In this document: in pieces, positions 8,292-17,375 of the stretch
Layout of the letters: each line of letters begins with the position of its first letter
Position numbering within the stretch: the first letter of the stretch is position 1
Origin: Haloarcula rara
GTDB taxonomy: Archaea; Halobacteriota; Halobacteria; Halobacteriales; Haloarculaceae
Direction: 5' to 3'
DNA: 64,000 nt
NCBI RefSeq assembly: GCF_029338235.1
Contig: NZ_CP119786.1
Coordinates: forward strand, 124,001-188,000
The notes under the pieces: model-generated
Told to the model about the DNA's origin: nothing
The model's input: the letters and a program-made list of their open reading frames with translations, nothing else
Databases searched by the model: none
Program-made: the position numbers and the translations under genes

Positions 8292-9485
8292 ATGAACGCT
8301 GACGACTTCCCGACGCCGGACGCAGACGTCGAATCGGTCACGCCCGAAACGCTGAAAGGACGCATCGACGACGGTGAGTCCGTCACCATCCTCGATGCGC
8401 GTATGTCCTCGGACTACGACGAATGGCGTATCGACGGCGAGAACGTCGAGTCTATCAACGTCCCGTACTTCCAGTTCCTAGAGGACGACATCGACGACGA
8501 GGTCTTCGAATCAATTCCCGACGACCGCGAGCTCACAGTCCTCTGTGCCAAGGGTGGCGCAAGCGAGTACGTCGCGGGCACGCTCGCCGATGAGGGCTAC
8601 GACGTCGACCACCTCGAAGACGGGATGAACGGCTGGGCTCGCATCTACGAGACCGTCGAGGTCACCGACTACGACGGGGCGGGGACGCTACTGCAGTACC
8701 AGCGCCCCTCCTCGGGCTGTCTGGGCTATCTCGTCTACGACGACGGCGAGGCCGCTGTCATCGACCCGCTGCGCGCCTTCACCGACCGCTATCTCGACGA
8801 CGCCGAAGAGCTCGGGGTCGACCTGCAGTACGCACTGGACACGCACATCCACGCGGACCACATCTCGGGCGTGCGTGACCTGGCCGGCGAAGGCGTCGAG
8901 GGTGTCATCCCCGCAGCGGCCGTCGACCGCGGGGTCACTTACGCGGACGAACTGACGACCGCCGACGACGGCGACGAGTTCCAGGTCGGCGACGCGACCA
9001 TCGAGACCGTCGCGACGCCCGGCCACACGACCGGGATGACCTCGTATCTCGTCGACGACAGCCTGCTCGCTACCGGCGACGGGCTGTTCATCGAGAGTGT
9101 CGCCCGTCCCGACCTCGAGGAGGGCGACGAGGGCGCACCCGACGCCGCCCGGATGCTGTACGACTCGCTGCAAGAGCGCGTGCTCACGCTGCCCGACGAC
9201 ACGCTCGTCGCCGGCGCACACTTCAGCGACTCGGCCGTCCCCGCCGACGACGGCACCTACACCGCACCCATCGGCCAGCTCGTCGCGGAGATGGACGCGC
9301 TCACGATGGAGAAAGACGACTTCGTCGAGACGGTGCTTGCCGACATGCCGCCGCGGCCGGCCAACTACGAGGAGATCATCGCGACGAACCTCGGACAGAA
9401 CACCGTCGACGACGAGGAGGCGTTCACGCTCGAACTCGGTCCCAACAACTGCGCAGCGAGCCAGGAATCGCTCGCGGGTGACTAA
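8292..9485 (+). CDS. Rhodanese-metallo-beta-lactamase fusion, persulfide dioxygenase-like
   Basis: This 397-residue protein has an N-terminal rhodanese domain (residues ~12-115; active loop TVLCAKGGASEY) and a C-terminal metallo-beta-lactamase domain with the metal motif THIHADHISG and later TPGHTTGM. ETHE1-type persulfide dioxygenases oxidise glutathione persulfide to sulfite, and rhodaneses move sulfane sulfur to or from thiosulfate. The fusion would couple both steps in the cytoplasm. A GTG at 8283 could be a leaderless start adding three residues. The YeeE/YedE half-transporters follow 6 bp downstream, suggesting an operon that imports and oxidises thiosulfate or persulfide. Confidence 0.87.
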   Translation: MNADDFPTPDADVESVTPETLKGRIDDGESVTILDARMSSDYDEWRIDGENVESINVPYFQFLEDDIDDEVFESIPDDRELTVLCAKGGASEYVAGTLADEGYDVDHLEDGMNGWARIYETVEVTDYDGAGTLLQYQRPSSGCLGYLVYDDGEAAVIDPLRAFTDRYLDDAEELGVDLQYALDTHIHADHISGVRDLAGEGVEGVIPAAAVDRGVTYADELTTADDGDEFQVGDATIETVATPGHTTGMTSYLVDDSLLATGDGLFIESVARPDLEEGDEGAPDAARMLYDSLQERVLTLPDDTLVAGAHFSDSAVPADDGTYTAPIGQLVAEMDALTMEKDDFVETVLADMPPRPANYEEIIATNLGQNTVDDEEAFTLELGPNNCAASQESLAGD

Positions 9486-9491
9486 GCGGCG

Positions 9492-9983
9492 ATGGTAACA
9501 GACCCAGTTCCGCTGCAGGTGGCCGCCGAGCTGTTCCCGAACGGGATCTCCCGGTATGCCGTGGGCGGGCTGCTCGTCGGCCTCGGGGCGGCCGTCATCT
9601 ACGTTGGCACCGGCATCAGTGCCGGGGCGAGCACGTTCCTCGAGTCGACGCTATCGTACGTCTCCGGCCAGTCGCGGTTCCAGCAGTACGTCGCCTCGCG
9701 AGACTGGCGGGTCGTGTTCACGCTCGGCATCGTCCTCGGGGCCGCAGTGTATGCGGTCGTCTATCAGGGCGGCGCGTGGACCACCGACGTCGCCTGGTGG
9801 CGGCTGCTCGTTGGCGGCGTCTTCGTCGGCATCGGGACCCGTGTCGGCAAAGGGTGTACGTCGGGCCACGGCGTCTGTGGCGTCGGCTCAGCCTCGAAGA
9901 CGTCTATCCTGGGCGTGGTGGCGTTCCTTGTCACCGCGATCGTGACGGCACAGATAGTCGCCGCACTGGGGGTGACACCGTAA
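9492..9983 (+). CDS. YeeE/YedE-family sulfur transporter, first half
   Basis: The 163-residue membrane protein has four to five helices and the cysteine motif GKGCTSGHGVCGVGSASK. In YeeE/YedE (TsuA-type) thiosulfate channels, conserved cysteines in such motifs relay thiosulfate through the membrane. Full-length proteins have two halves; here they are separate genes. The stop overlaps the next start (TAATG), so translation is coupled. Its position 6 bp after the rhodanese-MBL gene links uptake to oxidation. Confidence 0.85.
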   Translation: MVTDPVPLQVAAELFPNGISRYAVGGLLVGLGAAVIYVGTGISAGASTFLESTLSYVSGQSRFQQYVASRDWRVVFTLGIVLGAAVYAVVYQGGAWTTDVAWWRLLVGGVFVGIGTRVGKGCTSGHGVCGVGSASKTSILGVVAFLVTAIVTAQIVAALGVTP

Positions 9984-10450
9984 TGGCGTCAGCCACTGAC
10001 CGCCACCCGCTGTTCATGCCGCTCGTGCTGCTCGGCGGGCTGATATTCGGGTTCGGGCTCGCCTACAGCCACATGGCCCGCCCGGAGGTCGTGTTGAACT
10101 TCCTCCAGTTCGAGGACTTCGGCCTGCTGTTCGTGATGTTCGGCGGCGCGGCTGTGACGGGGGTCGTCTTCTTCGTCATGCCGCGGGTGCTCGACCGGGC
10201 GCCCCTGACCGGCGACCGCTTCGAGCGCCGGCTGAAGTCTTTCGACCGCAACGTGCTGATCGGCGGCGGGATATTCGGCGTCGGCTGGGGGCTCTCGGGC
10301 ATCTGTCCGGGGGCCGCCTACGCCAGCCTCGGTATCGGCAACGTGGCAATCCTCTGGGCGCTCGGGGGGATGTTCCTCGGCGCGTACCTGCAGGGCTGGT
10401 GGCGGAGCCAGACGAGTAGCGCCGACGCCGCCCCCGCAGGCGCGGACTAA
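9983..10450 (+). CDS. YeeE/YedE-family sulfur transporter, second half
   Basis: This 155-residue membrane protein complements the preceding gene. It carries GWGLSGICPGAAYASLG, the second cysteine motif of split YeeE/YedE transporters, and four predicted helices. I chose the ATG at 9983, which overlaps the upstream stop by 1 bp; a longer frame beginning at 9776 overlaps the first half and is an artefact. The two halves probably assemble as one thiosulfate or sulfur-compound channel. Confidence 0.85.
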   Translation: MASATDRHPLFMPLVLLGGLIFGFGLAYSHMARPEVVLNFLQFEDFGLLFVMFGGAAVTGVVFFVMPRVLDRAPLTGDRFERRLKSFDRNVLIGGGIFGVGWGLSGICPGAAYASLGIGNVAILWALGGMFLGAYLQGWWRSQTSSADAAPAGAD

Positions 10451-10475
10451 AGCTCGGTTTTCATTCTCACTACCA

Positions 10476-11657
<1,182 letters not shown>

Positions 11658-11666
11658 CGGCCGTTT

Positions 11667-12509
11667 TCAGGCGGTTCGGGGCGGCGGGACGAGGAAGACG
11701 TTCCCGCTCGCACGGGCCACGATGTCCTCGGAGACGCTACCGAGCAACAGCCGCCGCATCCGGCTTCGGCCCCGGGAGCCGACGAGCGTCGTCGTCGGCG
11801 TCACCGCGTCTTCGACGGCCAGAATCTCCTCTGCGGGGTCACCCTGTCGAACCTCGACGGTCGTGTCGATGTCCCACTGCCCGAGCGTTGAAGCGAGCTC
11901 GTCCAGCTGGTCCCCAGGGTCCCCGTCGGTCGCGCCCGGGTCCTTGGGCGATTTGACGTGGACGAGCGTCGCTTCCTGCGTGGCGTGGCGCAGATACGAG
12001 AACGCGTCGAAGGCGCGCTCGGCGTTCTCGGAGAAGTCGGTCGCATAGAGCACCCGCTGGAACAGATGCTCTCTGAGCACTTCGGGGTCGTCAGCCTCGC
12101 GTTCGACCCGGTTGACCAGGAGCGGCACCACGGTCGTCCGCGCGAGGTTCCTGGCCGTCGACCCGATGACCCGATTCTCAAGCGGGCTCTGACCGCGGGA
12201 GCCGATAATCGTCATATCCACCTTCTCGGCCTCGGCGAGCCCGTTGATACGACGGTGGGGCGTCCCCCGAACGACGTGCGTCTCGGTCTCGAACCCCGCG
12301 TCCGCCATGACGTTCTGATAGCGAGCCAGCGCCCGCTCGCGGCGCTCGCTGAAGTTCATCCCCGGCATCCCGGCGTGGACGTTCGACGGGATGACCGTGA
12401 CCAAGTGAATGGTGTCGACGCCGATGCGCCCGAGACACTCCAGACACGTTTCCGACGCTATCGCCGCTTCGCTTGCCGCCGAGAGGTCTGTCGCATAGAT
12501 GGCCCTCAT
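11667..12509 (-). CDS. Tandem UspA-domain universal stress protein
   Basis: The 280-residue protein contains two UspA domains (residues ~1-145 and ~150-280), each starting with a YATDxS strand (MRAIYATDLSAASE and RVLYATDFSENAE) and ending in nucleotide-binding loops GSRGQSPLENRVIGSTARN and GSRGRSRMRRLLLGSVSED. UspA proteins bind ATP or other ligands and help cells under stress. The ATG at 12509 starts directly at the domain. Two nearby cysteines in the first domain (ETCLECLG) are unusual and could be redox-sensitive. It converges with the PiT gene. Confidence 0.87.
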   Translation of the reverse strand: MRAIYATDLSAASEAAIASETCLECLGRIGVDTIHLVTVIPSNVHAGMPGMNFSERRERALARYQNVMADAGFETETHVVRGTPHRRINGLAEAEKVDMTIIGSRGQSPLENRVIGSTARNLARTTVVPLLVNRVEREADDPEVLREHLFQRVLYATDFSENAERAFDAFSYLRHATQEATLVHVKSPKDPGATDGDPGDQLDELASTLGQWDIDTTVEVRQGDPAEEILAVEDAVTPTTTLVGSRGRSRMRRLLLGSVSEDIVARASGNVFLVPPPRTA

Positions 12510-12534
12510 ACGCGTGGGTACGTGACCCACCATT

Positions 12535-12557
12535 AATATTGTTTGTATTAGACAATA
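12535..12557 (-). promoter_or_regulatory. Candidate regulatory element, copy 3
   Basis: On the minus strand it reads TATTGTCTAATACA followed by AACAATATT, matching the 5239 copy at 17 of 23 positions. It lies 26 bp upstream of the UspA start and overlaps the likely TATA box (AATATTAA). Confidence 0.45.
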
Positions 12558-12761
12558 CTCTTGGCGACGTCGTCCCTGCCAGCCGACGGCCGCTCCTGTT
12601 CGTCCTGTACCGGCGACCGGCAGTCACATACTATGTCGTGGGGCGCGCGCGAATTTATTTCACAAGGGAGAGGCAGTTGTAATCGTTACGGCCCGATGGC
12701 CGATATCCAGATAACGTATGCAAATATTCCAGTGGGTTAGCGGTCAGATTCTCTGCAGTAA

Positions 12762-12784
12762 TATTGTGTCTATCGCCCAAAACC
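12762..12784 (+). promoter_or_regulatory. Candidate regulatory element, copy 4
   Basis: TATTGTGTCTATCG followed by CCCAAAACC; about 15-16 of 23 positions match the 5239 copy. It lies upstream of a weak TATA-like GTTATC and about 84 bp before the small membrane protein. Confidence 0.4.
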
Positions 12785-12867
12785 GTTATCAGTACCCTCC
12801 GGCTAGAGGGAGACGAGCAGAAAAGTATGATCTTCGCACAACAGAACAATTCCGGAGGGACGTATCG

Positions 12868-13029
12868 ATGGTAGACCTGGCGGCGGTCGCAGCCGGCGGA
12901 GCGAACAGCGTCGACGCAGCCGTGCTCATCGGAGTCGTGCTGCTCGAAGCGGTCCTCCTCTACATCGGCTACGGTGCGGTCGAACAGGTGTTCGGACACC
13001 GCGTGGTCGACCGACTGAAGGGAGAGTGA
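12868..13029 (+). CDS. Small single-helix membrane protein upstream of TauE/SafE
   Basis: From the ATG at 12868, preceded by GGAGGGA at 12853-12859, the product is 53 residues with one hydrophobic helix (AAVLIGVVLLEAVLLYIGYGAV) broken by acidic and aromatic residues. A longer upstream frame exists but crosses the promoter. The TauE/SafE gene starts 3 bp after its stop, so it is probably a small subunit or stability factor of that transporter. No homologue function is known to me. Confidence 0.7.
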   Translation: MVDLAAVAAGGANSVDAAVLIGVVLLEAVLLYIGYGAVEQVFGHRVVDRLKGE

Positions 13030-13032
13030 GAG

Positions 13033-14058
13033 ATGGAGATACTGGGTCTCGGTCTGGGAATGGTCCTCCTGTTCATCGGGTTCGGGCTGCTCATCGGCGT
13101 CCTGTTTGGCTTTTTCGGGATGGGCGGGTCCTTCCTCGTCACGCCGGCGCTGCTGGTGATGGGGTATCCCACCCGGGTCGCCGTCGGGAGCGGGCTCGCG
13201 TTCGTGTTCGGGACCTCCGTCATCGCGACGCTGAAACACCGTGATATGGGTCAGGTCGACTACAAACTCGGAGTGTTGATGATTGCCGGGACGACCGCGG
13301 GCATCGAGGCCGGCAAGGAGATCGTCATCCACCTGGAGTCACTCGGAATGGCCGGGAGCATCATCAGTGTCACCTACGTCTTCCTGCTGGGTGGCATCGG
13401 GGCCTTCGTCACCTACGAAGCACTGAAAGGCGGCGGTGGCGGCGGCATCGACCACGACCAGGCGGACGCCGAAGTGGACGACGACGACATCCCGGAGATA
13501 GCGAAGAAGATACAGTCCTATCGCGTCCCCCCGATGATGTCGCTCCGTGGCGGCGTCAGCGTCTCGCTGTGGCTGATACTGGCTGTCGCTTTCGTCACCG
13601 GCCTACTCTCGGGCTTTCTCGGCGTCGGCGGCGGGTTCATCCGCATGCCCGCGCTGTTTTACCTCATCGGGGTCCCGGTCCCCATCGCTGTCGGGACTGA
13701 CCTCTTCGAGATCGTCTTCTCGGGCGGACTGGGGAGCTTCCTGTACGCGATGGACGGCGGGGTCGACCTCTCGATCGTCGTGCCGCTGTTAGCCGGCAGT
13801 GCCTTCGGTGCTCGAATCGGCTCGGCCGCGACCAGCATCGTCGACGAGGACGAGATCAAGGTGTACTTCGGGCTGATGTTGCTGGGCGGCGCGCTCGCCG
13901 TCGCGGTCCGCGAGATAGGCAACGTCTACGGCATCGAGGTGCTAAACACCGTCAGTCTGGTGCTCATCCTCGGCTCCGCGCTCATGGTCAGCGGGGCCGT
14001 CGTCTACAGCAGCGTCACCGCCCTCCGCGAGGAGTCACAGTCGTCCTCACCGGCCTGA
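13033..14058 (+). CDS. Sulfite exporter TauE/SafE family permease (COG0730 type)
   Basis: The 341-residue protein has two repeated halves, each with the signature loop: GFFGMGGSFLVTPALLVMG near residue 27 and GFLGVGGGFIRMPALFYLIG near 195. It has eight or nine helices and a large cytoplasmic loop (residues ~135-165, GGGG followed by acidic residues). The family exports or imports sulfite, sulfoacetate, thiosulfate and related anions. It differs clearly from the UreH-type protein at 3097. Placed between the regulator and a small membrane protein, it is a candidate exporter for sulfite made by the rhodanese-MBL enzyme. Confidence 0.87.
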   Translation: MEILGLGLGMVLLFIGFGLLIGVLFGFFGMGGSFLVTPALLVMGYPTRVAVGSGLAFVFGTSVIATLKHRDMGQVDYKLGVLMIAGTTAGIEAGKEIVIHLESLGMAGSIISVTYVFLLGGIGAFVTYEALKGGGGGGIDHDQADAEVDDDDIPEIAKKIQSYRVPPMMSLRGGVSVSLWLILAVAFVTGLLSGFLGVGGGFIRMPALFYLIGVPVPIAVGTDLFEIVFSGGLGSFLYAMDGGVDLSIVVPLLAGSAFGARIGSAATSIVDEDEIKVYFGLMLLGGALAVAVREIGNVYGIEVLNTVSLVLILGSALMVSGAVVYSSVTALREESQSSSPA

Positions 14059-14071
14059 GGTCGTTCGTACA

Positions 14072-14103
14072 CAATTGTGCGAACTCTACACAAATCTTTT
14101 TAC
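14072..14103 (+). promoter_or_regulatory. Promoter of the HTH regulator gene
   Basis: CAATTGTG at 14072-14079, the later CTACACAAATC and a T-rich box at 14095-14101 precede the regulator by about 30 bp, so the message is probably leaderless. ACAATTGT is a perfect 8-bp palindrome. The whole site matches copy 1 only loosely; possible autoregulation is an inference. Confidence 0.35.
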
Positions 14104-14132
14104 AGACACGGCCCCTCCGTCTAGCTAGAACA

Positions 14133-14537
14133 ATGCCTGACTCGATGACCGAACAGCTACAACAGGATATGGAGTGTGAGGGGCTGCTTGAGTGTTTCCA
14201 CGGGCTCAAACAGCTCGACAAGGAGTGCTTTCAGGCCCTCGTCAGCGCCGACGAATCGCTCACTGTCGACGAGATAGCCGATGCCGTCGACCGCGAGCGC
14301 TCGACCGCCTACCGGGCCGTCCAGCGCCTGCTCCAGACGGGTTTCATCCAGAAAGAGCAGATTAACTACGACCAGGGCGGCTACTACCACGTCTACCGCC
14401 CCACGGATCCCTCGAAGATAGCCGGTGAGATGCAGCGGATGCTCAACGACTGGTACGCCAAGATGGGCCAGCTCATCGGGGAGTTCGAACGGAAGTACGA
14501 GGACGAAGCCGAGTCCCCGCCGCAAGCGCAGAGCTAG
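14133..14537 (+). CDS. Cysteine-containing winged-helix regulator (TrmB/MarR-like)
   Basis: The 134-residue protein has a winged-helix DNA-binding domain (residues ~25-95; SLTVDEIADAVDRERSTAYR, then QRLLQTGFIQKE) and a C-terminal helix that probably dimerises (residues ~97-125). Three cysteines lie in the N-terminal helix at positions 15, 21 and 32, before the HTH. This is reminiscent of thiol-switch regulators, although SqrR and BigR belong to the ArsR family. It sits between the TauE/SafE gene and thioredoxin, and is the only obvious transcription factor in the island. Sensing of persulfide or redox state is inference. Confidence 0.72.
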   Translation: MPDSMTEQLQQDMECEGLLECFHGLKQLDKECFQALVSADESLTVDEIADAVDRERSTAYRAVQRLLQTGFIQKEQINYDQGGYYHVYRPTDPSKIAGEMQRMLNDWYAKMGQLIGEFERKYEDEAESPPQAQS

Positions 14538-14587
14538 CGCGGCGGTTTTGCGTCAGTGCACGGTAGTTTCGTATCGTTCGATAATTG

Positions 14588-14610
14588 TATTGTATAGTAT
14601 ACCCACAACT
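14588..14610 (+). promoter_or_regulatory. Candidate regulatory element, copy 2
   Basis: TATTGTATAGTA, one base, ACCCA, one base, AACT; 21 of 23 positions match copy 1 at 5239. Within it GTATAGTATAC is a perfect inverted repeat around one base. A TATA-like CTTAAAC at 14611-14617 follows, about 28 bp before the thioredoxin ATG. Confidence 0.55.
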
Positions 14611-14641
14611 CTTAAACACTCATGGCCCCTACCCTACGGTG

Positions 14642-14998
14642 ATGACAACTGATACTGCAACAGAATCGGACACGGAACCGAGCGGCGAACCAGTGAGTGT
14701 TTCGAGCGGCGAGCAGCTCGACGACCTCGTATCGACACACGACGCCGTGCTCGTCGACTTCTACGCCGACTGGTGTGGCCCGTGCAAGATGCTCGAGCCC
14801 GTCGTCGAGCGGCTGGCCGCAGAGACAGACGCTGTCGTGGCGAAAGTCGACGTCGACGCGAACCAGCAACTCGCCAGCGCCTACGGTGTTCGCGGCGTCC
14901 CGACGCTCGTCCTCTTTGCCGACGGCCAGCAGGTCGAGGAAATCGTCGGTGTCCAGCCCGAAGACCAGTTGCGGTCGCTCGTGGCCTCCTACACCTAA
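14642..14998 (+). CDS. trxA: Thioredoxin
   Basis: The 118-residue thioredoxin fold has the canonical active site DWCGPCKMLEP and the cis-proline region RGVPTLVLFADG. The N-terminal ~20 residues are acidic and low-complexity. Thioredoxin reduces disulfides and can release sulfide from protein persulfides. The ATG at 14642 is about 28 bp from the TATA-like box, so the transcript is probably leaderless. The stop abuts the thioredoxin reductase start (TAAATG), making a reductase-substrate operon placed inside the sulfur island. Confidence 0.9.
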   Translation: MTTDTATESDTEPSGEPVSVSSGEQLDDLVSTHDAVLVDFYADWCGPCKMLEPVVERLAAETDAVVAKVDVDANQQLASAYGVRGVPTLVLFADGQQVEEIVGVQPEDQLRSLVASYT

Positions 14999-16042
14999 AT
15001 GAGTGACTCACGAGACCTCGTCATCGCCGGGTCGGGCGTCGCCGGGCTCTCAGCGGCGGTCTACGCCGCCCGTGCGGACCTCGCGCCGCTCGTGCTCGAA
15101 GGCGACGAGCCCGGCGGACAGCTGACGCTGACGACCGACGTCGAGAACTACCTCGGCTTTCCCGACGGTATCGGCGGTATGGAGCTGATACAGCGCGGGA
15201 AAGAACAGGCCGAACGGTTCGGCGCGACCTTCGAACACGGCCGTATCGAGGCGGCCACGCTCGACAGCGACCCCATCGAGCTCTCGCTTTCGTCCGGCGA
15301 GACGATACGGACGCGTGCCCTCCTCGTGGCGACGGGTGCGAGCGCGCGCTGGGTCGGGGCGGACAACGAGGCCGAGTTGATGGGCTACGGGCTCTCGACG
15401 TGTGCGACCTGCGACGGCGCCTTCCATGGAGGGAACGACGTCCTCGTCGTCGGCGGTGGCGACTCCGCGATAGAGGAGGCGCTGTTCCTCGCGAAGTTCG
15501 CCGATTCGGTGACGGTCGTCCACCGACGTGAGTCCCTCCGGGCGTCCGATATCATGGCGCGGCGCGCACGCGACCACGATGCTATCAGCTTCCGCTGGAA
15601 CACCGAGCTGGAGGCGATTCACGGGTCCCAGGCTGACGGCGTGACCGGTGCGACGCTCGTCTCTCACCCCGACGGCCATCCGACGGAGCGAGCGGCCGAC
15701 GGGACGGTCGTCGACCGCGAGACCGTCGACGTCCAGGGCGTGTTCTACGCCATCGGCCACACGCCGAACACGGCGTTCCTGACCGACACGGCCGTCGAAC
15801 TCGACTCGGAGGGATACGTGGTGACCGAAACGGACGCCGCTGGTCGGATTACGGCCGAGACTGGCGTCGACGGCGTCTTCGCCGCGGGCGACGTCGCGGA
15901 CCCGACCTACCGACAGGCGATTACCGCCGCCGGCACCGGCAGTATGGCGGCGCTCGATGCCGAGGCGTACATCGAGTCCCGGTCGACGGACCAGCCGTCG
16001 AGCGCAGCGGGAACGCCGACGACGACCACCCCCTCTGGATGA
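14999..16042 (+). CDS. trxB: Thioredoxin reductase
   Basis: This 347-residue flavoprotein has an N-terminal FAD motif (GSGVAGLSAAVYAAR), the redox pair CATC at Cys135-Cys138 (STCATCDGAF), the NAD(P)H motif VVGGGDSAIEEALFLAKF and a C-terminal FAD contact GVFAAGDVAD. It reduces the thioredoxin encoded immediately upstream, with which it is contiguous. The last ~15 residues are a Ser/Thr/Pro-rich tail of no known role. Confidence 0.9.
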   Translation: MSDSRDLVIAGSGVAGLSAAVYAARADLAPLVLEGDEPGGQLTLTTDVENYLGFPDGIGGMELIQRGKEQAERFGATFEHGRIEAATLDSDPIELSLSSGETIRTRALLVATGASARWVGADNEAELMGYGLSTCATCDGAFHGGNDVLVVGGGDSAIEEALFLAKFADSVTVVHRRESLRASDIMARRARDHDAISFRWNTELEAIHGSQADGVTGATLVSHPDGHPTERAADGTVVDRETVDVQGVFYAIGHTPNTAFLTDTAVELDSEGYVVTETDAAGRITAETGVDGVFAAGDVADPTYRQAITAAGTGSMAALDAEAYIESRSTDQPSSAAGTPTTTTPSG

Positions 16043-16194
16043 GCGCGACAGGCTATGCCGGTCCGGCACAGCGCTTGGCGCGGTCGGATAGTCGTGTGCG
16101 CGGCGCTGGAAGCCGTCGAAGGACACACCGCGAGTAGTGGCACACAGAGCCGCCGCAGCTGTCGCCAGCGCAGTCGAGAAAAGCAGCTGGGAGG

Positions 16195-16701
16195 TTACTG
16201 GTCACCCGTGCGCACGGTGAGCACTGGGATGTCGGCGGTCCGAACCACCTTCTCGGTAACGCTCCCGAGGAGGTAGCGGTCCACGCCGGTCCGCCCGTGG
16301 GTCCCCATCACGAGCAGGTCCGCGCGCTCCTCGTCGGCGTAATCGAGGATGCGCTCGTAGGGGGTGCCACTGAGGACCGCCGTCTCGACGACCACCTCGT
16401 CACCGATCGCGTCGGCGACCTCGGAGACGACGGCCTCGCCGTGCTCGGCGATGACCCCCATCCGCTCTGGGTCTTCGTTGGTCATCCCGGACGACTGCGT
16501 CTCGTCGTGCTCGCCGACCATGTCAGACTGTTCGACGTCGTCGTGTTCCTCGTGGATCAGCCCCGACGGTCCGAAGTCATCCTGGGCCACGAACAGCACG
16601 TGCAACGTGGCGTCGTACTGCCGAGCGTGGTCGACGGCGTGGTCCAGGGCCGCGTCTGCGGCCTCGCTGCCATCGGTTGGGAACAGGATGCTCTCGTACA
16701 T
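16195..16701 (-). CDS. UspA universal stress protein
   Basis: The 168-residue single UspA domain starts MYESILFPTDGSEAADAALDHA and ends with the ATP-binding loop MGTHGRTGVDRYLLGSVTEKVV. Between the two is an acidic insert rich in Glu, Asp and His (residues ~48-75), which lengthens the usual ~140-residue domain. I chose the ATG at 16701 because the longer frame adds a non-conserved 42-residue leader. It is convergent with thioredoxin reductase across a 152-bp spacer. Confidence 0.87.
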   Translation of the reverse strand: MYESILFPTDGSEAADAALDHAVDHARQYDATLHVLFVAQDDFGPSGLIHEEHDDVEQSDMVGEHDETQSSGMTNEDPERMGVIAEHGEAVVSEVADAIGDEVVVETAVLSGTPYERILDYADEERADLLVMGTHGRTGVDRYLLGSVTEKVVRTADIPVLTVRTGDQ

Positions 16702-16898
16702 GGGCCTCCAATGTGAATGTTGGTTGGCCGAACTGTTAAAAATACGGGCCGGATAGCTAGACCCGTACCGAGGCGGTCCGACGACCACTTCTATGCGGGC
16801 GCGGCCACCGGCCCGAAACTGGCCCAAGACGGTCGGTCTATCCGCGAGTCAGCAAGACCGAATCCCTCCACACCGTGTGGTTGCAGCGGTAGTGGTCG

Positions 16899-17375
16899 CT
16901 AGCTGAGCGAGTCGAACCCTTCCTCGCGCATCAGCTCGGCGACCCGTTCGGGGTGGCGAAACGCGGCCAGCAGCGCGAACTCCCGGGCGTCGGTCTTCGA
17001 GACGTCGTTCGCGCCGAGCTCCGCGGCCAGGGCGTGTCGGAACTCCGCTTCACCGTCGGCGACCTTGTCACGGACGTGTATCTCGAGGCGGGTGTCCCGC
17101 TCGTCGCCGACGTTGCTCCGGCGGACGAAGTACGGATAGCGCTCCCGGCCGCTGGGTTCCGTCGTGGCTGTCGTCCCGCCGCTCGGGACGTCCGAGTCGG
17201 AGTCGGCAGTGGACTGGTCAGGGGCGGTGGTCGGGGGGCTTTCGGACCCCTGCGGCGACCGCTCGTCGCCTTCGGCCGAACTCCTCTTCGACGCCGAGCT
17301 TTCGGCCGCTGACTCCTCGGACGAGTCGTCGCCGTCGAAGTTGAGGTTCCCGGAACCGGACTTGAAGTTCGTCAC
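16899..17375 (-). CDS. ParA-partner protein, candidate centromere-binding adaptor
   Basis: The 158-residue product begins with a long disordered Ser/Glu/Asp-rich stretch (residues ~8-78) and ends with a compact, more ordered domain (~80-158; VRRSNVGDERDTRLEIHVRD, then FALLAAFRHPERVAEL). Its start overlaps the parA stop by 4 bp. Genes placed like this after parA usually encode the centromere-binding partner, here unlike classical ParB (no ParB/Srx motif seen). The disordered N-terminus may be the part that stimulates the ATPase, but this is inference. Confidence 0.65.
   Translation of the reverse strand: MTNFKSGSGNLNFDGDDSSEESAAESSASKRSSAEGDERSPQGSESPPTTAPDQSTADSDSDVPSGGTTATTEPSGRERYPYFVRRSNVGDERDTRLEIHVRDKVADGEAEFRHALAAELGANDVSKTDAREFALLAAFRHPERVAELMREEGFDSLS

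Larger units (their letters stand above)
12510..12867. promoter_or_regulatory. Divergent promoter region with two element copies
   Basis: This 358-bp spacer serves the UspA gene (minus) and the small membrane protein-TauE operon (plus). A minus-strand copy of the shared element lies at 12535-12557 and a plus-strand copy at 12762-12784. A Shine-Dalgarno-like GGAGGGA at 12853-12859 precedes the ATG at 12868. I see no gene inside it. Confidence 0.45.

Noticed and set aside
16711..16725. TGTTGGTT near 16709 as another copy of the wide inverted repeat
   Set aside because: Only one half-site is present; no partner lies 21 bp away.
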